Under the pieces are notes generated by a model that had not been told where the DNA came from, did no database searches, and saw nothing but the letters and a program-made list of their open reading frames with translations. Position numbers and translations under genes: made by a program. Positions 47,681 to 61,331 of a stretch of 64,000 bases of DNA are shown here, in pieces. Numbering within the stretch: the stretch's first letter is position 1; the number at the start of each line of letters is the position of its first letter. The stretch lies in assembly GCA_029339195.1 (NCBI GenBank), contig JAPTJF010000235.1, positions 1-64,000 of the forward strand, in the 5' to 3' direction. Source of the DNA: Micractinium sp. NFX-FRZ (lineage: Eukaryota; Chlorophyta; Trebouxiophyceae; Chlorellales; Chlorellaceae).

Positions 47681-48802
47681 TCGGATGCTTCAGTTGAGTT
47701 GGCTGTTGGGATCGACATCAACAGATTGTGGGCAAGCAGGTGGCCCCATACCCTCGCCTGTCGACCGGCGTGCTCACCTCCCTCCCGCCGGCGGCGCCTT
47801 GCATCCCAAAGAGGGCGCGGGCGGCGCCGACCGACCCGATCACGCTCGCGCTGGCGGTCGTCTCTGCCGCCATCTGAGTTTTGCCCAAAGTAGCACACTG
47901 CAAGCCAGAGCAGGTGCCTGCAGCAATCAAGCATGTGAGGTAGAGCGCCGATCGCGTGTCCAAGCCTCTCCGGAAGGCGATTAAGGTCGCTGCATTGGCA
48001 TGCGTTCGTTACAAGGCTGCTCCCCGAGCATAGGCGCGAGCATACGGTTGTTTTGTTCCCAGTTTTGTCTGGGCGGCCGCCACTCACCCGCCGGGCGGCA
48101 ATTTATGCCCTTTAGGCCCCTAAAAGTTCCTCGGCGAGCCGCGACGCACGATTCAAGTCCCTATACGGCGGCGGCCACTTGAGTTGAGGAGCACGACGGC
48201 ACAGCACCTGTCGTAGGCCTGCTGCGCTAAACTTGGCGGACATGCACCGCTGCCGAGCTGTCAGGATGAATGGCAGGCGGCACAAGCTGAGCCCCTACTG
48301 GTCATTGTAGGGCCATGGCATGTGCGCTGTGCCCGGCCGCCGGCAGGCCGCTCATGCCCGACGCGACCACCTGCCGGTTGTAAACTTTCCCTTGCTCATT
48401 AAAACAAATGCTGTGCATCTCATCCATGCTGCCTGGTGCTGAATCCACGGGTGTGTGCGGTGCTGTTCACAAGCTCTCAGAACCAAGACATTCGTTTGCG
48501 AGATGCAACATCATGCACTGGGCGGCACACACACGGGGTAGGGATCAGTTCAGGGATTGGGCAGGAGGTGTGCATTGATGCCAGGTGGACGTATGCGGCT
48601 GGGACCTGCACTGCGGAACGACTCTGCACGCCAGCTGGCGCAGCGCAGGGGCGCGCAGCACGCCGCTGCCCCGCCTCCCCTGACAAGGCACCGCACGCCC
48701 ATGCCGGGCGCCGCAATGGCACCCTCCACTGCGCCCTGCCACCACGGCAGCGCACTCAGCGTTGCCCAGCCACAGCCAGGCTCTCCTCCCAGCCCCGGCT
48801 GC
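47681..48802. other. Region upstream of zinc-finger gene and 3' of TSN
   Basis: A minus-strand stretch at 47870-47770 reads MAAETTASASVIGSVGAARA and could be a first exon of the zinc-finger gene. I could not join it in frame to the next exon. The rest, to the TSN stop, shows no gene. Confidence 0.4.
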
Positions 48803-51800
48803 TTAGCGCCGCCCGCCGCGGCCGCCAGCGGGCTTGCCCCCCAGGGAGGGGAAGCCGCCGTCGTCATCGTCGCTGTCGGGGTCCCCGTACTGGAACAGGC
48901 CCAGGTGCTTGCGCCGCGCCGCCTCCTGGCAGTCCCGCAGTGCCGACAGGACCTCCTCCGTCTCAGGGGACTGCAGGGGCGAGGGCGGGGGTTGGGGAAC
49001 GAGGTGCTAAGCAAATGTAAGGGGTACGAGGAGGGTGCTTTGCCGTGCCGGCAAAAGCTCCCCTGTAGCCCCTGCCGCCTTGGGCTCCACCAGCCGCGCT
49101 CGACCTCCCGCTGTGCACGCTCTCACATCCACACCTCCCAATCCCTGCAAGCTAGCCCATGGCTGTTCAACAGGCAGGGCTGGAGGACGGCCCAGCTGTG
49201 TTCTGAGACCCACCTTGGGCCCCTTGGGCTCCACCAGCTGCGCCAGGCCCGCCGCCAGCAGCTGCCCATTCACGCTCTGCTTCAAGTCCTCGCTGTCGCC
49301 CTCAATCAGAGTCAGGTGCAGCTTGGTGGGGGCCTGCAGCGGGGGGTGAGCGCCAGTGTGGTGAGTGGCAGAGACAGGGTTGCCCGGGAGGCAGGGTGCC
49401 AGGGAGGTCGGTCCCAAGTGAGGGACGCGAGTGGCACACCATGCCTAGGCGAAACAAGAGTAGGCAGCGGCGGTGAGACGCGTTCAGGGTGAGCTCGCCT
49501 CTTGCGCAGCAGCACTGCCAGGCCAGCAGGCAGGCGCGCAAGGGGTGTGCGCGAGAGTGCAGCAGCACGAAACCGTTCTCAGCCCGCCACATATGCCCAA
49601 CACTCTCGCCAGCCCACTCCCGCCCTGCGCCCGGCCCACCTGCGTGCCCCACGACTTGCCGGCGGCGGCCAGCCGCTCGCGCCGCTCCACAAACGCCTTG
49701 AGCCGGCGGTTGCCTCCCACCAGCTGCCACAGGTGCTGCGCTGCCTCCACGCCGTGCTCGTCGTCCACGCTGGGAGCCTGCGGCAGCACAGCACGGCACA
49801 GCACGGCGGGGAGGTGATGTTAGGATTCAAGAGTATGCGATTGCGGGGGGCAGATAAGCGTTTTGCTCCTGCTGGGCCGCGGCAGCACAGCACAGCAGGG
49901 TGACCAGTCGAGATGGCGAGGCGATTTGGGTTGAGGGCCTTGCTGTGGGATTGGGTAGTGCGAGCGCACACGAGCCAGTGCAAGCAGGTGCTGGTCATGT
50001 GCATGTGTGCGAGGGATGCAGCGCAGCAAGGTCCCGTCTCAGCAGTGCGCACAACCCTGTGCCAAGTACCCCCCGCTAGGCTGCCACAGCCCACGCTGCC
50101 TGGCGGGGCGGGCTCACCTTGACGTAGGCCAGGCAGGCCTGGTGCGCCTGGCCAGGCACCGCCGCCAGCGCCGGCGGCATGGGCCGCACCTGCAGGGCAA
50201 GACACAGAGACGCAGGCACAGGTCTTTAAAGTTCAGTTGTGATGAATTGATGCTTCAGCAACAGGCGTGCGTGAGGGCAGCATGCTCCACACCTGCAGCG
50301 CAGGGCCGGCAAGTATGGGAAGCTGGTGCGGGTGCAGGGCTAAACTAGCAAGGGGGGCAGCCAGCAGCGGCGCGCGCGACTTGCTTCCCTCGGTGCCGCT
50401 AGGGCTCAGGCCAGGCCTGCTGCACAGCATGCCCAGCACACCCATGCCGGGCGCACAAAGACAATTGCCACGCATGATGCATTCGGTACACCCATGCAGG
50501 CGGCATGCCCAGGGTCGCCAGCCACGCACCTGCCCGGCGGTCACATGCTCGCGGTTGCCAAAGTCGATGAACAGCACATCGTACTTGGGGGCGGTCTGCA
50601 GGGATGTGGTGGGGTGGGCGGGACGGACACAGTGAGGGCAGGTGAGATGAGGCAGGCGAGGCAGGCAGGAGGAGGTGTGGGTACGGGTGAGTTGCATGGA
50701 GGCTGCTGCCATGAGCAGCACATTGCACTGGGGGGCGGTCTGCCACGCAAGGTGATGCGTGCATGAGGGATGAGGGGGGCAAAAGATGCACCGGGGCCGG
50801 CAGCGCAGGGCAGGCAGGACCAGCGGCCTGCCCTCAGCCTTCGGCCAGCCCACACGCACATGCCGCCACCGGGTGCTCCGACACAGCACGCCCTGTCCAC
50901 AAACGGTTGGCTGGAGGTGCACTGCCCGCACTCACCGGGTCTGCCGCGTACGCGCGCTCCACGCTGGCGCGGTACCACTGCTTGTCCGCAGTGCTCTGCG
51001 CCAGGCACTTCTCCCCCGTCTTCAGCGGCGTCTGCGCGAAGTCAAAAGGCAAGTGGGCAGGTAGCAAACACGCCAGTGGAAACCAGGGCGGGTGGGTGAA
51101 GGGCAGGCGAGCGGTGCAGGCGGGGGGCATGGCCAGGCCAGCATGCCAGCGCGGAGGCAGGCAGCACACAGCAAGCAGGCAGGGACAGAACGGCTTGCGT
51201 GTCTGGAGGGGACAGCGGGTGGCGAGTGCTCACCGCCGGTGCCGACGAGTCCTCCAGGCTCAGGCCGGACAGCTGCTCCGCCACCCACATGACGCGCGGC
51301 TCGTCAGCCACCTGCAGCACAAGAAGGTGCACTTGGGGAGAATGAGGTAGACGGATTTCTTATATGGGCTGACAGGCTGCCCCTCGATACCCACACCATC
51401 CTGCCCGCAAGTCTCCCACTCCCCCCCACACGCACCCAGCACACACATCTCCCTGGCACCACTCATGTCCAAGGCCGCCACCTCTCTGCCCTCGTGCCCC
51501 CCACCCCCACTGCCCCAAGGTAAGGCAAGGTAAGGTCCAAGGTAAGGTCCAAGGTAAGGTCTAAGGTAAGGTGATCGCACACCGCAGGCGCACCTGCACA
51601 TACATGCCGTTGGCGTCGGTCATGTCTGACACCACCACCTCCATCGTCTCCCGCCCGCCGGCGCCGTTTGACGCCGCAGGCCCAGCCTCCTGCTCCTCCT
51701 CGGGAGCTGCCGCCGCCTCTGGCTCGTCCTTCTCCCACACCTGCCAAGAAGCCGCATGGCAGGGGTGGCGGGGGGCGGAGGATGTGAGCAGCAGGAGCAG

Positions 51801-54800
51801 GAGGGAGGGGCGTTGGCGGCAGCAGCAACGGCATGGCATGGCACAAGAGGCCCCACAAGCCTGCCCGGCTGCCTGCCTGCATGTGTGCTTGCTATTGTTG
51901 GCATGCACCCTCCTGGTGCACATTCTCCCCTGTCAGGGTGGCCTCCCTTTACACCCTCCAGCCTCCCTGCCACCCGTGTATGCACCCAGTCGTCAAGCAC
52001 CATACACCCTGCTCAGGTGCAGCCTGGGGTGCCCACCTTGAGCTTGGCCGCCCGCGCCTTGTTCTGCGCCGCCTCCAGCTCGCGGCCGCCGGGGTCGGAG
52101 TAGGGGTCAAAGGAGGGGTGCAGCTTGGCCAGGCCCGCCTCCAGCAGCGCCACTGCGTTCAGGGAGGGACACGCAGGGGTGGTGGGTGACGCGAGTTTGA
52201 GTGCCAGGAGCCCAGGGGTTGCACAGTGTGAGGCCATGACCAGTGCGCAGCACCTCCTGCCAGGGCTACACTGCGGCCAGCACTCGTTTGCAAGGTTGCC
52301 TGCCTGCCGCCGTGCCGCTGCCTGCCTGCCCCATGCCGCCGTGCTGCTGCCTGCCTGGCTAATGGCGCCGTGCTGCTGCCTGCCAGCTTACCGCCCAGGT
52401 TGACGCGGCCAAAGCGCACGGTGCCCTGGAAGTTGCCTGCCCGGTCCACGCTGGTCACCTCCACCTCGCAGTCGCGCTGCAGAGTGGATGACAAAAGTGC
52501 AGCGGTGAGTACGAGTCGCGGCATGGCGACGTTGGTGCACGCTCGGGCGGAGGGAGGGAATGCTCTGCTGGCACCTCCAGTGCGGAGGTGCACCGCGGGA
52601 CGAGGGGGCAGGGAGAACCCAGAGGATGGCGAACAGGCAGGGTGCGGTGCACGGAAGCAAGGGGGGAGGCGGTGGCGAGCGTGCAGCGCCACGCTCTGGC
52701 TGCCCGGCTGGCTGGCAGGGAAAGGCAGGCGGGACTGGCGGTCACGCACCTGCAGAGCGTTTTCCCGTGTGAAGGCCAGCGCCTCCTCCCAGAAGGGCTC
52801 CTCCTGCGGGGCACGAGAGGAGGGCAGCGAAGAGGGCTGGTGAGAAAGGCACAGGTAGGTGTGAACGGCCGTCCTTCCCATTCCAGCCCCTCCCACAAAG
52901 CTTGATGGGGAGAGCAGGGGGTGCTGGTGGACGGGCAGAATTGGAGGACCGGATGGTGCTGCACCGGTCGCTTGTCGAGTACCAGAAAAGGCAGTTCTGG
53001 TGCACCAGTGTCAACGGTTGCACGCAAGCCGCGGGCATCCCCTCCCCTTTCCCGGCCCCCCCGGGCAAGCCCGCATGCGCACCTGCAAGGCGGGGCGCCC
53101 GGCCGAGGCGGGCGCGCCGCGCTGCGGGCAGCGCACTCCCGAGGGGTTGAAGGCGATGGTGACGCCCTCCTTGGGGATGTGCAGCTTCAGGCGGTGCCCC
53201 GACAGCACGTACTCGCACACCGCCTGCATCTTGCCGGCGCGCTGCAGGAAGGGCAGGTGCTGCTTGGCCCTGCAGGGGCGGGACAAGTGGCAAGCACAGG
53301 GGCGGGTGGGCGCTGGTGACGCGCAGCTAGGGGAGGCAGGGCTGCGGGCTGAGCGTCGGCAACAGGAGGCAGGGCTGCGGAGCCTGGCTACAAAGGGGCA
53401 TTGCGCAAGCAGCCACGCCACACACGGCGCCACCTGCCACCTGGACTCGCAGCCAACAACGCCTGCCCTGGCAGCCCCGCTTCCCGGCTCCCTGCTCCCA
53501 GCCTGCCCTCTCTCTCGTGATCCTGCTCCCAGCCCAGCCCAGCCCAGCCCTTGTTGTGGAAACGCTGTGCTGCCGCCTCTGTCTCTGCTGACCACCCCCG
53601 CTCCCAGCCCCACCACGCTTCCTGCTGTCCCCGCCGCCTGACCCGGGCAGCGCACCCACCTGCCGGAGGTGCCGGGCAGGGAGACGTCGTTGATGTGCGG
53701 CCGCGGCGGCTCCTTGTTGCCCCACTGCCCCTTCTTGCCCGCCTTGCCCTGGGTCTCGGCGTTCATCAGGTCCTCATAGTGGGCTGCAGGCAGGCAGGCA
53801 TGAGTGTTTGTTTCTTATTTTGATACCGACAGGCACTCCCCCAGGCAGACAGGCAGGCTTGGCATGCATTAGATCAGCCAGCAAGCAGGCACCCAGGCAG
53901 GCAGGATGTGACGCGTGTGTCTCGTGTGTTCCGCTACTGATGAGCAGGAGGCCCAGGCCAGGCAGCGCTAATCCGCTGGCCGCAGGGACTCTCACACAAC
54001 AACCAAGTCCCGGGTGTCAGGCGGCCGCCGCAGCCCCCGCCCACCACACAACCGCTGGCCCCGCTGTCCTCAACCCTTCCCAGTGTTCCCCAACCCCCCT
54101 CACCCGATCGCTCCTCGTCGCTGCGGTGCCGCACCACCTGCGCAAAGCCGCGCACCAGCAGCAGCTCTGCCACGTTGTTCACCTGCAGCGGGGTGGGTGA
54201 AGGGGATTCAATCAGCATTGAGGTTGACGAGGAGCAAACGGACCAGCTGACAGTGTGCAATGGTCTCTGCCAGCGCCCCCGGCACCAGCACACACAATGC
54301 CCTCTCCGTCAGTTCTGCGCTGTGCTGCCCTGGCCTGCCGCGCAGCGCCTTCCCTGCCCCGGCACAGGCGTGGTGCACCTTGCGCAGGGCACCCCGCAGG
54401 CCCGCAGCCCCGGTGGGCCCTTCCATGCCCTGCGCACCTTCTGGTCGGCGCCAGAGCCCTCGGCGATGGTCACCGTGCCAAAAGCCATGGTGCGCTCCTC
54501 GCCCGGCTTGCCGCCCGCCTCCCCCAGCATCGGCTGCACCTTGCGGGTGTACTCCATGCTCACAGACACCTCCTTGCCAATCAGGCGCTGCCTGCTTGTG
54601 GGGGACGGCGCAGCAAGAAGAAAAGAAAGCAGGAGGGGCGTGAGCCAGTGGGTGGCAGGGAGGGGTGCATGGTTGTACCCCATGCTTACAGACACGTGCT
54701 GCTTGCCTGTCAGGCGCGTGCCTGGCAGGCGTTGCGTCAGAGACAGCGGCACATGCCGAGGCACAGCAGGGTAGCGGAAAGGCATGATGGGGCACATTCT

Positions 54801-57800
54801 GGGGAGACGGGACGCGAGGCCAAGGGGAGGCTGCCTGCTGCCCAGCCCACAGGAGCAACATGGGGGGAACAACGCAGCGCATCACAGCTGCAACATTGCA
54901 CCACAGCACAGCCAGCACAGCACAGTAGAGCACAGCACAGAACAGGACAACAGTTGCACAGCACAGCAAACGCCTTGGCCTCCACTGCCGACAACGGCAC
55001 AGCATAGTGATGCACAGCATACCTTCCCACAGCAGCGCACAGCATGGAACATCCACTCACCGCAGGAACTCCTTGGCCTCCACTGCCCACGCCTCCGGCT
55101 GGCGTTCCCGCGTGCCCATGCGGGGCGTGCGGATGCTGCTCAGGTTGATGCGGCGCTCAGTGCCTGCTGGTAAGATATAGGGACGGGGAAGGGGCGTGAA
55201 GTGGGCAGAGCTCAGGTCAGTGAAAAGCAAGGCGTAATATGGCGCTCCACGCCAGAAACAGTACAACGCAGGCACATATCAGTTACTTGAGCTGCCAGAG
55301 CATGCTCTTGCCCGGTTGCGTTCTTCCCTCGCTTCTTGACCCCTGCCCTTCCTTGGGCACCGCGTTGCCTCACCCAAGCCAGCCATCACCCCCTAGAAAG
55401 CCAGCCAGCCCACCCACCCGAGGCCTTGTCCTTGACAACCAGGCAGTCGCCGCTCACGACCTCAATCACCGTGCCCGTGAACTTGTCGCTGCAGCCAGGT
55501 GGGAAGAGCAGGGGGGCACCCGCAGCAGGCATGTGAGTGGGGCGAGCGGGAGCGGAGCGGGAGCACATGTAAGCAGCACGCACAGCCCGCAGCCAGGTGC
55601 ACTGGGTGGCAGCAGCAGCATTGGCACCAGCAGCAGCACTGCCATTGCACAATCACTCGTGCACACACACACACAACACTGTTCCCTGGCAGCCCTTTTG
55701 CACACACACACACACACCTGAGCTTGGCAGAGTTGCCGGTCTGGGGCACGTGATTGTGCCACATGCCCACCTTGGCCTGCTTGGCGGCGCGCTCTGCACG
55801 CAGGGGAAGTGCAGGCAGCGGGCCAAGCGATCGCTGTCAACATCACACAGACTGGCGCAGTGCAGGGGAATGCTGAGGACACGGCGTCGCCGCCCACAAA
55901 GGAACATGCACGCAGGGTTTTCAAAGCGGGTGCATGCACAGTGCTGCCCACATTGCTGCCACATTGGGTCAAGAGGCGCTCGTCATTCAGCTTTGCTCAC
56001 CCAGCTCGCGCAGCTTGAACGCCCCTGTGGTCATCATGTTAAGGCCCCACTCAGCGGTGCGGCCCAGGCCAGACCGCACCAGGGCAGCGCCCAGGTCGGT
56101 CTCCACTGCGGGGGCGGCGGCGCCCTCAGCGGCGGGCTTGGCGGGCGCGGGGGGCGGCGGGAACTGCACGCTGCCCACCAGCACGCCAAACTGCCGCCCG
56201 GGGAAGGAGAGGGAGGGGAGAAAGATGAGGGAGTGAGATGTCAAGAGTGGTGCGTAAATGCAAGCCGCCACACCAATGCTCAACACCAAACACGAAACAC
56301 GCATGCCCTCTCCAGGCCCCCGATTTCGATCACCGCTCCTGCTGCTATGCCAGCCATCAGGCACCACCCACCGCGCCCACCACCGCCGCTGCCGTGAGCC
56401 CGCCCTTGGTGCCTACCTGGCTCACGCCCTCCAGAATGACCTTCACCTCCTTGTTCAGGGTGCGGACCTCCGTGAAGAAGCGGGCCTCACGCGCAAACGC
56501 CTCTGGCTGCCCCTCCGCCGCCGCAGACTGGCTGGTGCCGGCTGCCACGAGCGCGGCAGCAGAGCCAGCCGCGGGCCCCGCCGGGGCCGCCGGGGCGCCG
56601 TCCTCGGCAGCTGCTGCGGGCGCTGCGGGAGCGGCGCTGGGCGGCGGGCGGCGGCCCATGCTGGGGCACTGCACACCCGCCACCATGACGGTAGCGCTCT
56701 GCAGGTCCGGCAGGACGGTGACGCGCAGCGTGCTGCCGCTGTTCACCGCCTCCACGATCGCGTCCACCGGCTTGCCCTTGCCCACGCGGGCCACCAGGGC
56801 CGCGCCGTCAAACTCTGCAGGAAGGGGGCGCCGAAGGGGCAGCGCAACGTAAGGCAGGGGGGACGGGGGTGCATGGCACGCCGGTGAAGGGTGGGCAGGG
56901 TGTTTGGCACGCCTGCTGCGGCATCAGTGCTCGCTCAATTCTCAATGTGGCGAAGTAGCCATCCCCTATCCATCCCCTGTCCCCGCCGGCTAAGCTTCCA
57001 TGGCTTTCTTGTGGCTGGCCGGCTGGCACCTCCTGCAGCTGCCGCCCAGCACCACCACCCCGCCTGTGCAGCGCCGCACGCACCGTCGGCAGTCAGCACG
57101 TCGCGCACAGCACCCGCCAGCACATCCTTGTCCTTCGTGTGCACCCCAAGGTTCTTGGCCTCGGCATCAGCCATTGCCTTGGCCAGGTCATCGTAGAAGG
57201 GGCTCTGCTGCCCGCCGGGCGTGCGCACCTGCCGGGGTGAGTGTGTGGCCGGGAGCCAACAAAGGAGGGCAGTGAGCAGTGCCCCAGTGCATTCAGCAGC
57301 ACTCCCAGAAACCACAGCTGCAGCAGCGTGTCAGCAGCTTCCTCGCAGCTGTGCACCCGGTGAGGGCAACAAGGCCCCCAGGGACCCCCCGCACGCACCT
57401 TGGCCAGGCCGGCAGCCACCAGGCTAACGGAAACATTCTCCTTGTCGTTCACAAAGACGCTGCCAAACTCGCGGTTGCCCGCGGCCTCAATGGCGTAGTC
57501 GATGCGAAACACGCACGGCTGCGGGGCGGGGCGGGAGGGGCAGGTGAGCTGGGTGCTGTGTGCGCTAGGGGGTTGGGAAGGCGCGGGCACACACGGACAG
57601 CGGTTGCTGTGCGGGCAGTGTGCAAGGGAGAGCATGTGCTGCTGCGGTGTGAATCTGGCGGTGTGAATGAAAGCAAGCAGCACCCACCTTGCCCACGCAG
57701 AGCTTGCGCAGGAACTCGCGGGCCTGCCAGGCAAAGGGCTCGTCACGAGTGGAGCCGTCGCGGCGGCCCTGCAGGCGCAAGGGGGCGGGCGGCGGGGGGT

Positions 57801-58094
57801 GCCGACTTGGGTTCAGCAACCGGTCTCCCCGCGTCTTCCCTGATACAGATCGTGCCCCCGGTCCCAATTCTAGGTCAGTTAACCCGCGTGGGAGCAGCCG
57901 CGCAGGGGCAGGTGATGGAGGCAACCGGCGGAAGCGCCGGGCTCTCGGGGGTGTGGGAATCTCACCATCTTGGGCGCCTGCACGCTAGACAGGGTCAGGC
58001 GCTTCTCGGGGCCGCCTGGCTTCCCAGCGATCACGATCGTATCACCACTGGGCACCTCCTTGATCACTCCCTTCATCCATCCCGTGAGAGACAT
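48803..58094 (-). CDS. TSN1: Tudor staphylococcal nuclease (TSN/SND1)
   Basis: TSN is a cytoplasmic RNA-binding protein of stress granules and RNA processing. About 24 minus-strand exons code roughly 1000 aa. Start: [20 protein letters not shown] (58094). SN1: [49 protein letters not shown]2 (56.8-55.7 kb): [16 protein letters not shown], then an Ala/Pro-rich insert, [14 protein letters not shown]3: [69 protein letters not shown]4: [74 protein letters not shown]. Tudor (51.0-50.1 kb): [42 protein letters not shown]5: [40 protein letters not shown]. The C terminus is [18 protein letters not shown] plus a Gly/Arg tail. The order matches plant and animal TSN. Exon ends were placed roughly. Confidence 0.93.
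51521..51570 (-). repeat. Short tandem repeat (aaggtaaggtcc)n in a TSN intron
   Basis: Four to five copies of an 11-12 bp unit lie in the intron upstream (in plus coordinates) of the exon ending near 51595. On the gene strand the unit is 'ggaccttacctt'. Confidence 0.85.
54890..55015 (+). repeat. Simple 'cacagcacag' repeats in a TSN intron
   Basis: Degenerate AGCAC/CACAG units recur through this intron between TSN exons. A short (CA)n run lies at 55663-55717 in another intron. Confidence 0.75.
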
Positions 58095-58423
58095 CGCGTC
58101 GGAGTTCTAAAGCAGATGGCTTGTCGGTGGGGGGCACAGGCCAGCGGCAGAACAGAACGTGTGTGTGACCGCAAGGAAGGCAGTCGCAAGGCGCCGGGGG
58201 GCGGTGATCGAGATGCCCCAGAGCACTGTGAGCGTGATGCTGCGAGCGATGGCCCCAAGAAGGCGGTCTTCCGATGTGTCCGCGTGGCCACGCGTGGCCG
58301 GGGCGAGCATGAAGCTGCATCTTGTTTCGGTGGGCCCAATCGCGTGCTGCAATCAACCGCTCAATGCTCACCGTGTCTGCCAAACGCTGTGGGACTCCTT
58401 TGCTGACCAGTTTATGACGGACA
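58095..58423. promoter_or_regulatory. Shared region between divergent TSN and glycosyltransferase
   Basis: About 330 bp separate the two start codons. It should contain both promoters. No clear TATA box or known motif is visible. An upstream plus-strand frame open from 58159 has no domain support. Confidence 0.45.
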
Positions 58424-59726
58424 ATGCGTTGCAGTCGGGTTCCCCCAGCAGTCTTGGGTTCCCTGTCTTGCAGACTGAGCTGCGTGATTGTGCCTACGCT
58501 GCACGCCCAACCACCGGCATCACCGCAGCTGCGCCTGCAGGGCCGCTGGCGGCGGCGGCACTTGGCGGCAGGTGCCGACAGGGGTGGGCAGACGCGGGCG
58601 GCAGAGTCGCCTGGCACCGCGGCAGCCGGCTTCCCCAGCCCGGGTGCCAGCAGCAATGCAGCTGGCAGCGTGCTCTTCCTCAGCCCTGTCTGGCCCGAGC
58701 GCTCCTCGTCTGCAGCAGGTAAGGGTGCCAGCAAGGGGCCATCATTGTGGGCGAGCGGGGTGCAATTGGGGTTCCGGCTGGCGCTGCTGCCTGCCGCCGG
58801 CATTAGCAATGCCCTCTCCTCTCTTGCTGGCATACATGCGTTACGCCTATGTGCCGCAGGCGTGCGCACTGCCGACCTCATAGCCTCCTTCCAGCAGCGC
58901 GGCTGGGCTGCCGCCTACGCCTCCCCCTCGGCTCCCAATGAGCACGCCGCGGCCCTGGCGGCGACAGGGGTGGCCACCCATGCGTGCCCGCCCAACCGCG
59001 AGCGTGCGCTAGCGGATGTGCTGGAAGCTGCCCAGCCGACCGCTGTGGTGTTTGACCGCTTCTATGCCGAGGTGGGTGGGTGGGTTCGGCAGTACGGCGG
59101 TTCAAATGGGGATGGAGAGGCGCTCCCACTCCCAGCAAGCACACGCGGCGACGCCACGTTACCGGGCCTTGCCTCAACCGCCTGGCCTCCCCGCCTGCTT
59201 TCACTGCAGGAAGCTTTCTCCTTTCGGGTGCGGGAGCTGGCACCCCATGCACTACGTATACTCGACATGCAAGACTTCCATGCGCTCAGGGCGTGCCGGC
59301 AGCAGGCGGCGGAGGCCGGCGCTGCGGCGGGCGCGGTGCTGGCCGCCCGTCCGGACGCCACCGCCCCTGAATGCCTTCGAGAGCTAGCAGCCATCCACAG
59401 GTGGGGCGGCATGCCCCACTGTCCAGCTGGCAGGCGACCCCTACACCCCGGGAGTGCCTGCTCAACTTCAGCGCCCTGCCCTGCTGGCCAGCTGTGCATT
59501 TGCTGGTTCCCAGCCCAGCGGTGCATGCGCCAGGCCTCCAGCCCACATCCTGCATCAGTACATCGCACTTGCCATGCATCACCGGCCTGTCTGCCCCCCT
59601 CTCCCAGGTCGGACCTCACGCTCGTGTGCTCCCCTGTGGAGCTGCAAATGCTGACTCAGCACTACGGCGTGCCCGCCAGCAAGCTCGTCCTAGCGCCCTT
59701 CTTCGCACCCCCCTCGCCCTACGCGC

Positions 59727-59762
<36 letters not shown>

Positions 59763-60913
59763 AAGCAGCAGCGCCAGCGGCAGCAGCAGCCTTGCCACCC
59801 TTTCGCGAGCGCCGGCACTTCTTGATGATCGGCAACTGGCGGCACCCCCCCAACCTGGACTCTGCTCGCTGGGCCGCCACCGAAGTCTGGCCGGCACTGC
59901 GGGCGGCGCTTCCTCCGCAGGAGCGGGCGGGCTGTGAGCTCCACATGTATGGCGCCTACCCGGCGGGGGCCGCCCAGCAGCTGCACCGCCCGGTGAGCTG
60001 GCTGGCAGGCATGCGGGGTGCGGTGCTGCTGCCGGGGCTAGGGGTGCAGTGCATTTTGTTGGTGGCGGGTACAGCATCCTCTCTGAGGCCAGCACGGACC
60101 GCGGTCGTAAAAGTCTGGTCTCGGCGCTGCATTCTCACGCCGCAGGCTGATGCCTACTTCCTCGGCCGGCGAAGCATGCTGCTTTTGTGGGAGGGCGCCT
60201 TCGACCACGCCCCACCTACCCCGCCCCGCCCCCACCCATTTTGTGTGCACACCTCCCGTGCAGAAGGAGGGCGTGCACATGAAGGGGTTTGCACCCAGCC
60301 TGGACCTGATGCTCACCTACCGCCTGCTGCTGGCGCCCTTGCGATACGGGGCAGGGCTGAAGGGGAAGGTGAGGAAGGAGGGGCGGGGCTGCAGTGGCAG
60401 GGGCCCGGCTGAAGTACAGAAGTGAGGTGGCAGGGGTGGGGGAAGGGCTTGGGGGCCAAGGAGTTGAGCTGGAAGGCAAAGCATGCAGGGCGTGCAGGAC
60501 TTGAGGCGAGAAAGTCGCCAGCATGGCAGAAACGGAATGCCGTCCTGGCGACTGGGCGGGAGAGGATGGGATGGGGCAGTGGCGGCAGCTGGCGATTCGC
60601 AGGCCAAGCCGACTGGCTCTGCCCGTCCTCACACCACCCTCCCTGCTCTCTGAGCTCTCTGTTCTGCTTCTCGCCACCAGACATGTTGCCTCCGCTCTCA
60701 CTCTTCCTGGCTACTCATCATGCTTCCCCCACAGGTGGTGGACGCCTGGTGGCACGGCCTACCGGTGGTCACCACCCCTCTTGGCGCCGAAGGCATGACA
60801 GCAGTGGACGGGCATGTAGATACGGCCAGCTTAGGGGCAGCAGCAACGAGTGCCGGCGTCGCGGCAGACCCAGAAGCAGAAGGGTATGTGTGGCAGTTGG
60901 GAGGCAACCTCGC

Positions 60914-60947
<34 letters not shown>

Positions 60948-61331
60948 GGTGGCAGCGACAGTGGCAGCACTGCAGCGCAGGGCGAGTGGGGCGGCCTGTG
61001 CGGGGCCAGCAGCCCAGCCACCCTGGCCGCAGCCGCCGCGCTGCTGTACTCCGACGAGCGCCTGTGGCAGCACTGCCAGCAGCGCGGCTTTCAGCTGCTG
61101 CAGCTACTGTACGACCAGGAGCGTAACCTAGGGCACGTGCACACCGCGGTGGCGGCGGCGGCTGCGGACCTTGAGGAGCGGCGGCGGCACGACTATGTGG
61201 GGGCCATGCTGTGGTCACAGCAGCTGCGAGCCACAGAATTCTTCTCACGCTGGATTGAGCTCAAGGAGGGGCTGAAGCAGGCAGGCAGCGGTGGCGGCGG
61301 CAGCAGCAGTGGCGACGCTGCAGGGCAGTGA
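58424..61331 (+). CDS. Glycosyltransferase family 4-like protein
   Basis: Six phase-consistent exons (58424-58718, 58860-59071, 59210-59400, 59608-59992, 60264-60368, 60735-61331) code 594 aa. The N-terminal Rossmann half has VLFLSPVWPERSSSAAGVRT and VVFDRFYAEE, with RILDMQDFHALRACR. The C-terminal half has FLMIGNWRHPPNLDSARWAA, ELHMYGAYPA, VHMKGFAPSLDLML and LAPLRYGAGLKGKVVDAWWH followed by GLPVVTTPLGAEGM, the nucleotide-sugar binding signature of GT-B enzymes of family GT4. The acceptor and sugar donor cannot be told from sequence. The first 70 residues are basic and Ser/Pro-rich and may be an organelle-targeting sequence. Ala-rich (59730-59800) and Ser/Gly inserts (60910-60975) interrupt the fold at loops. 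The start is the first ATG in frame with the conserved first strand. Confidence 0.87.
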
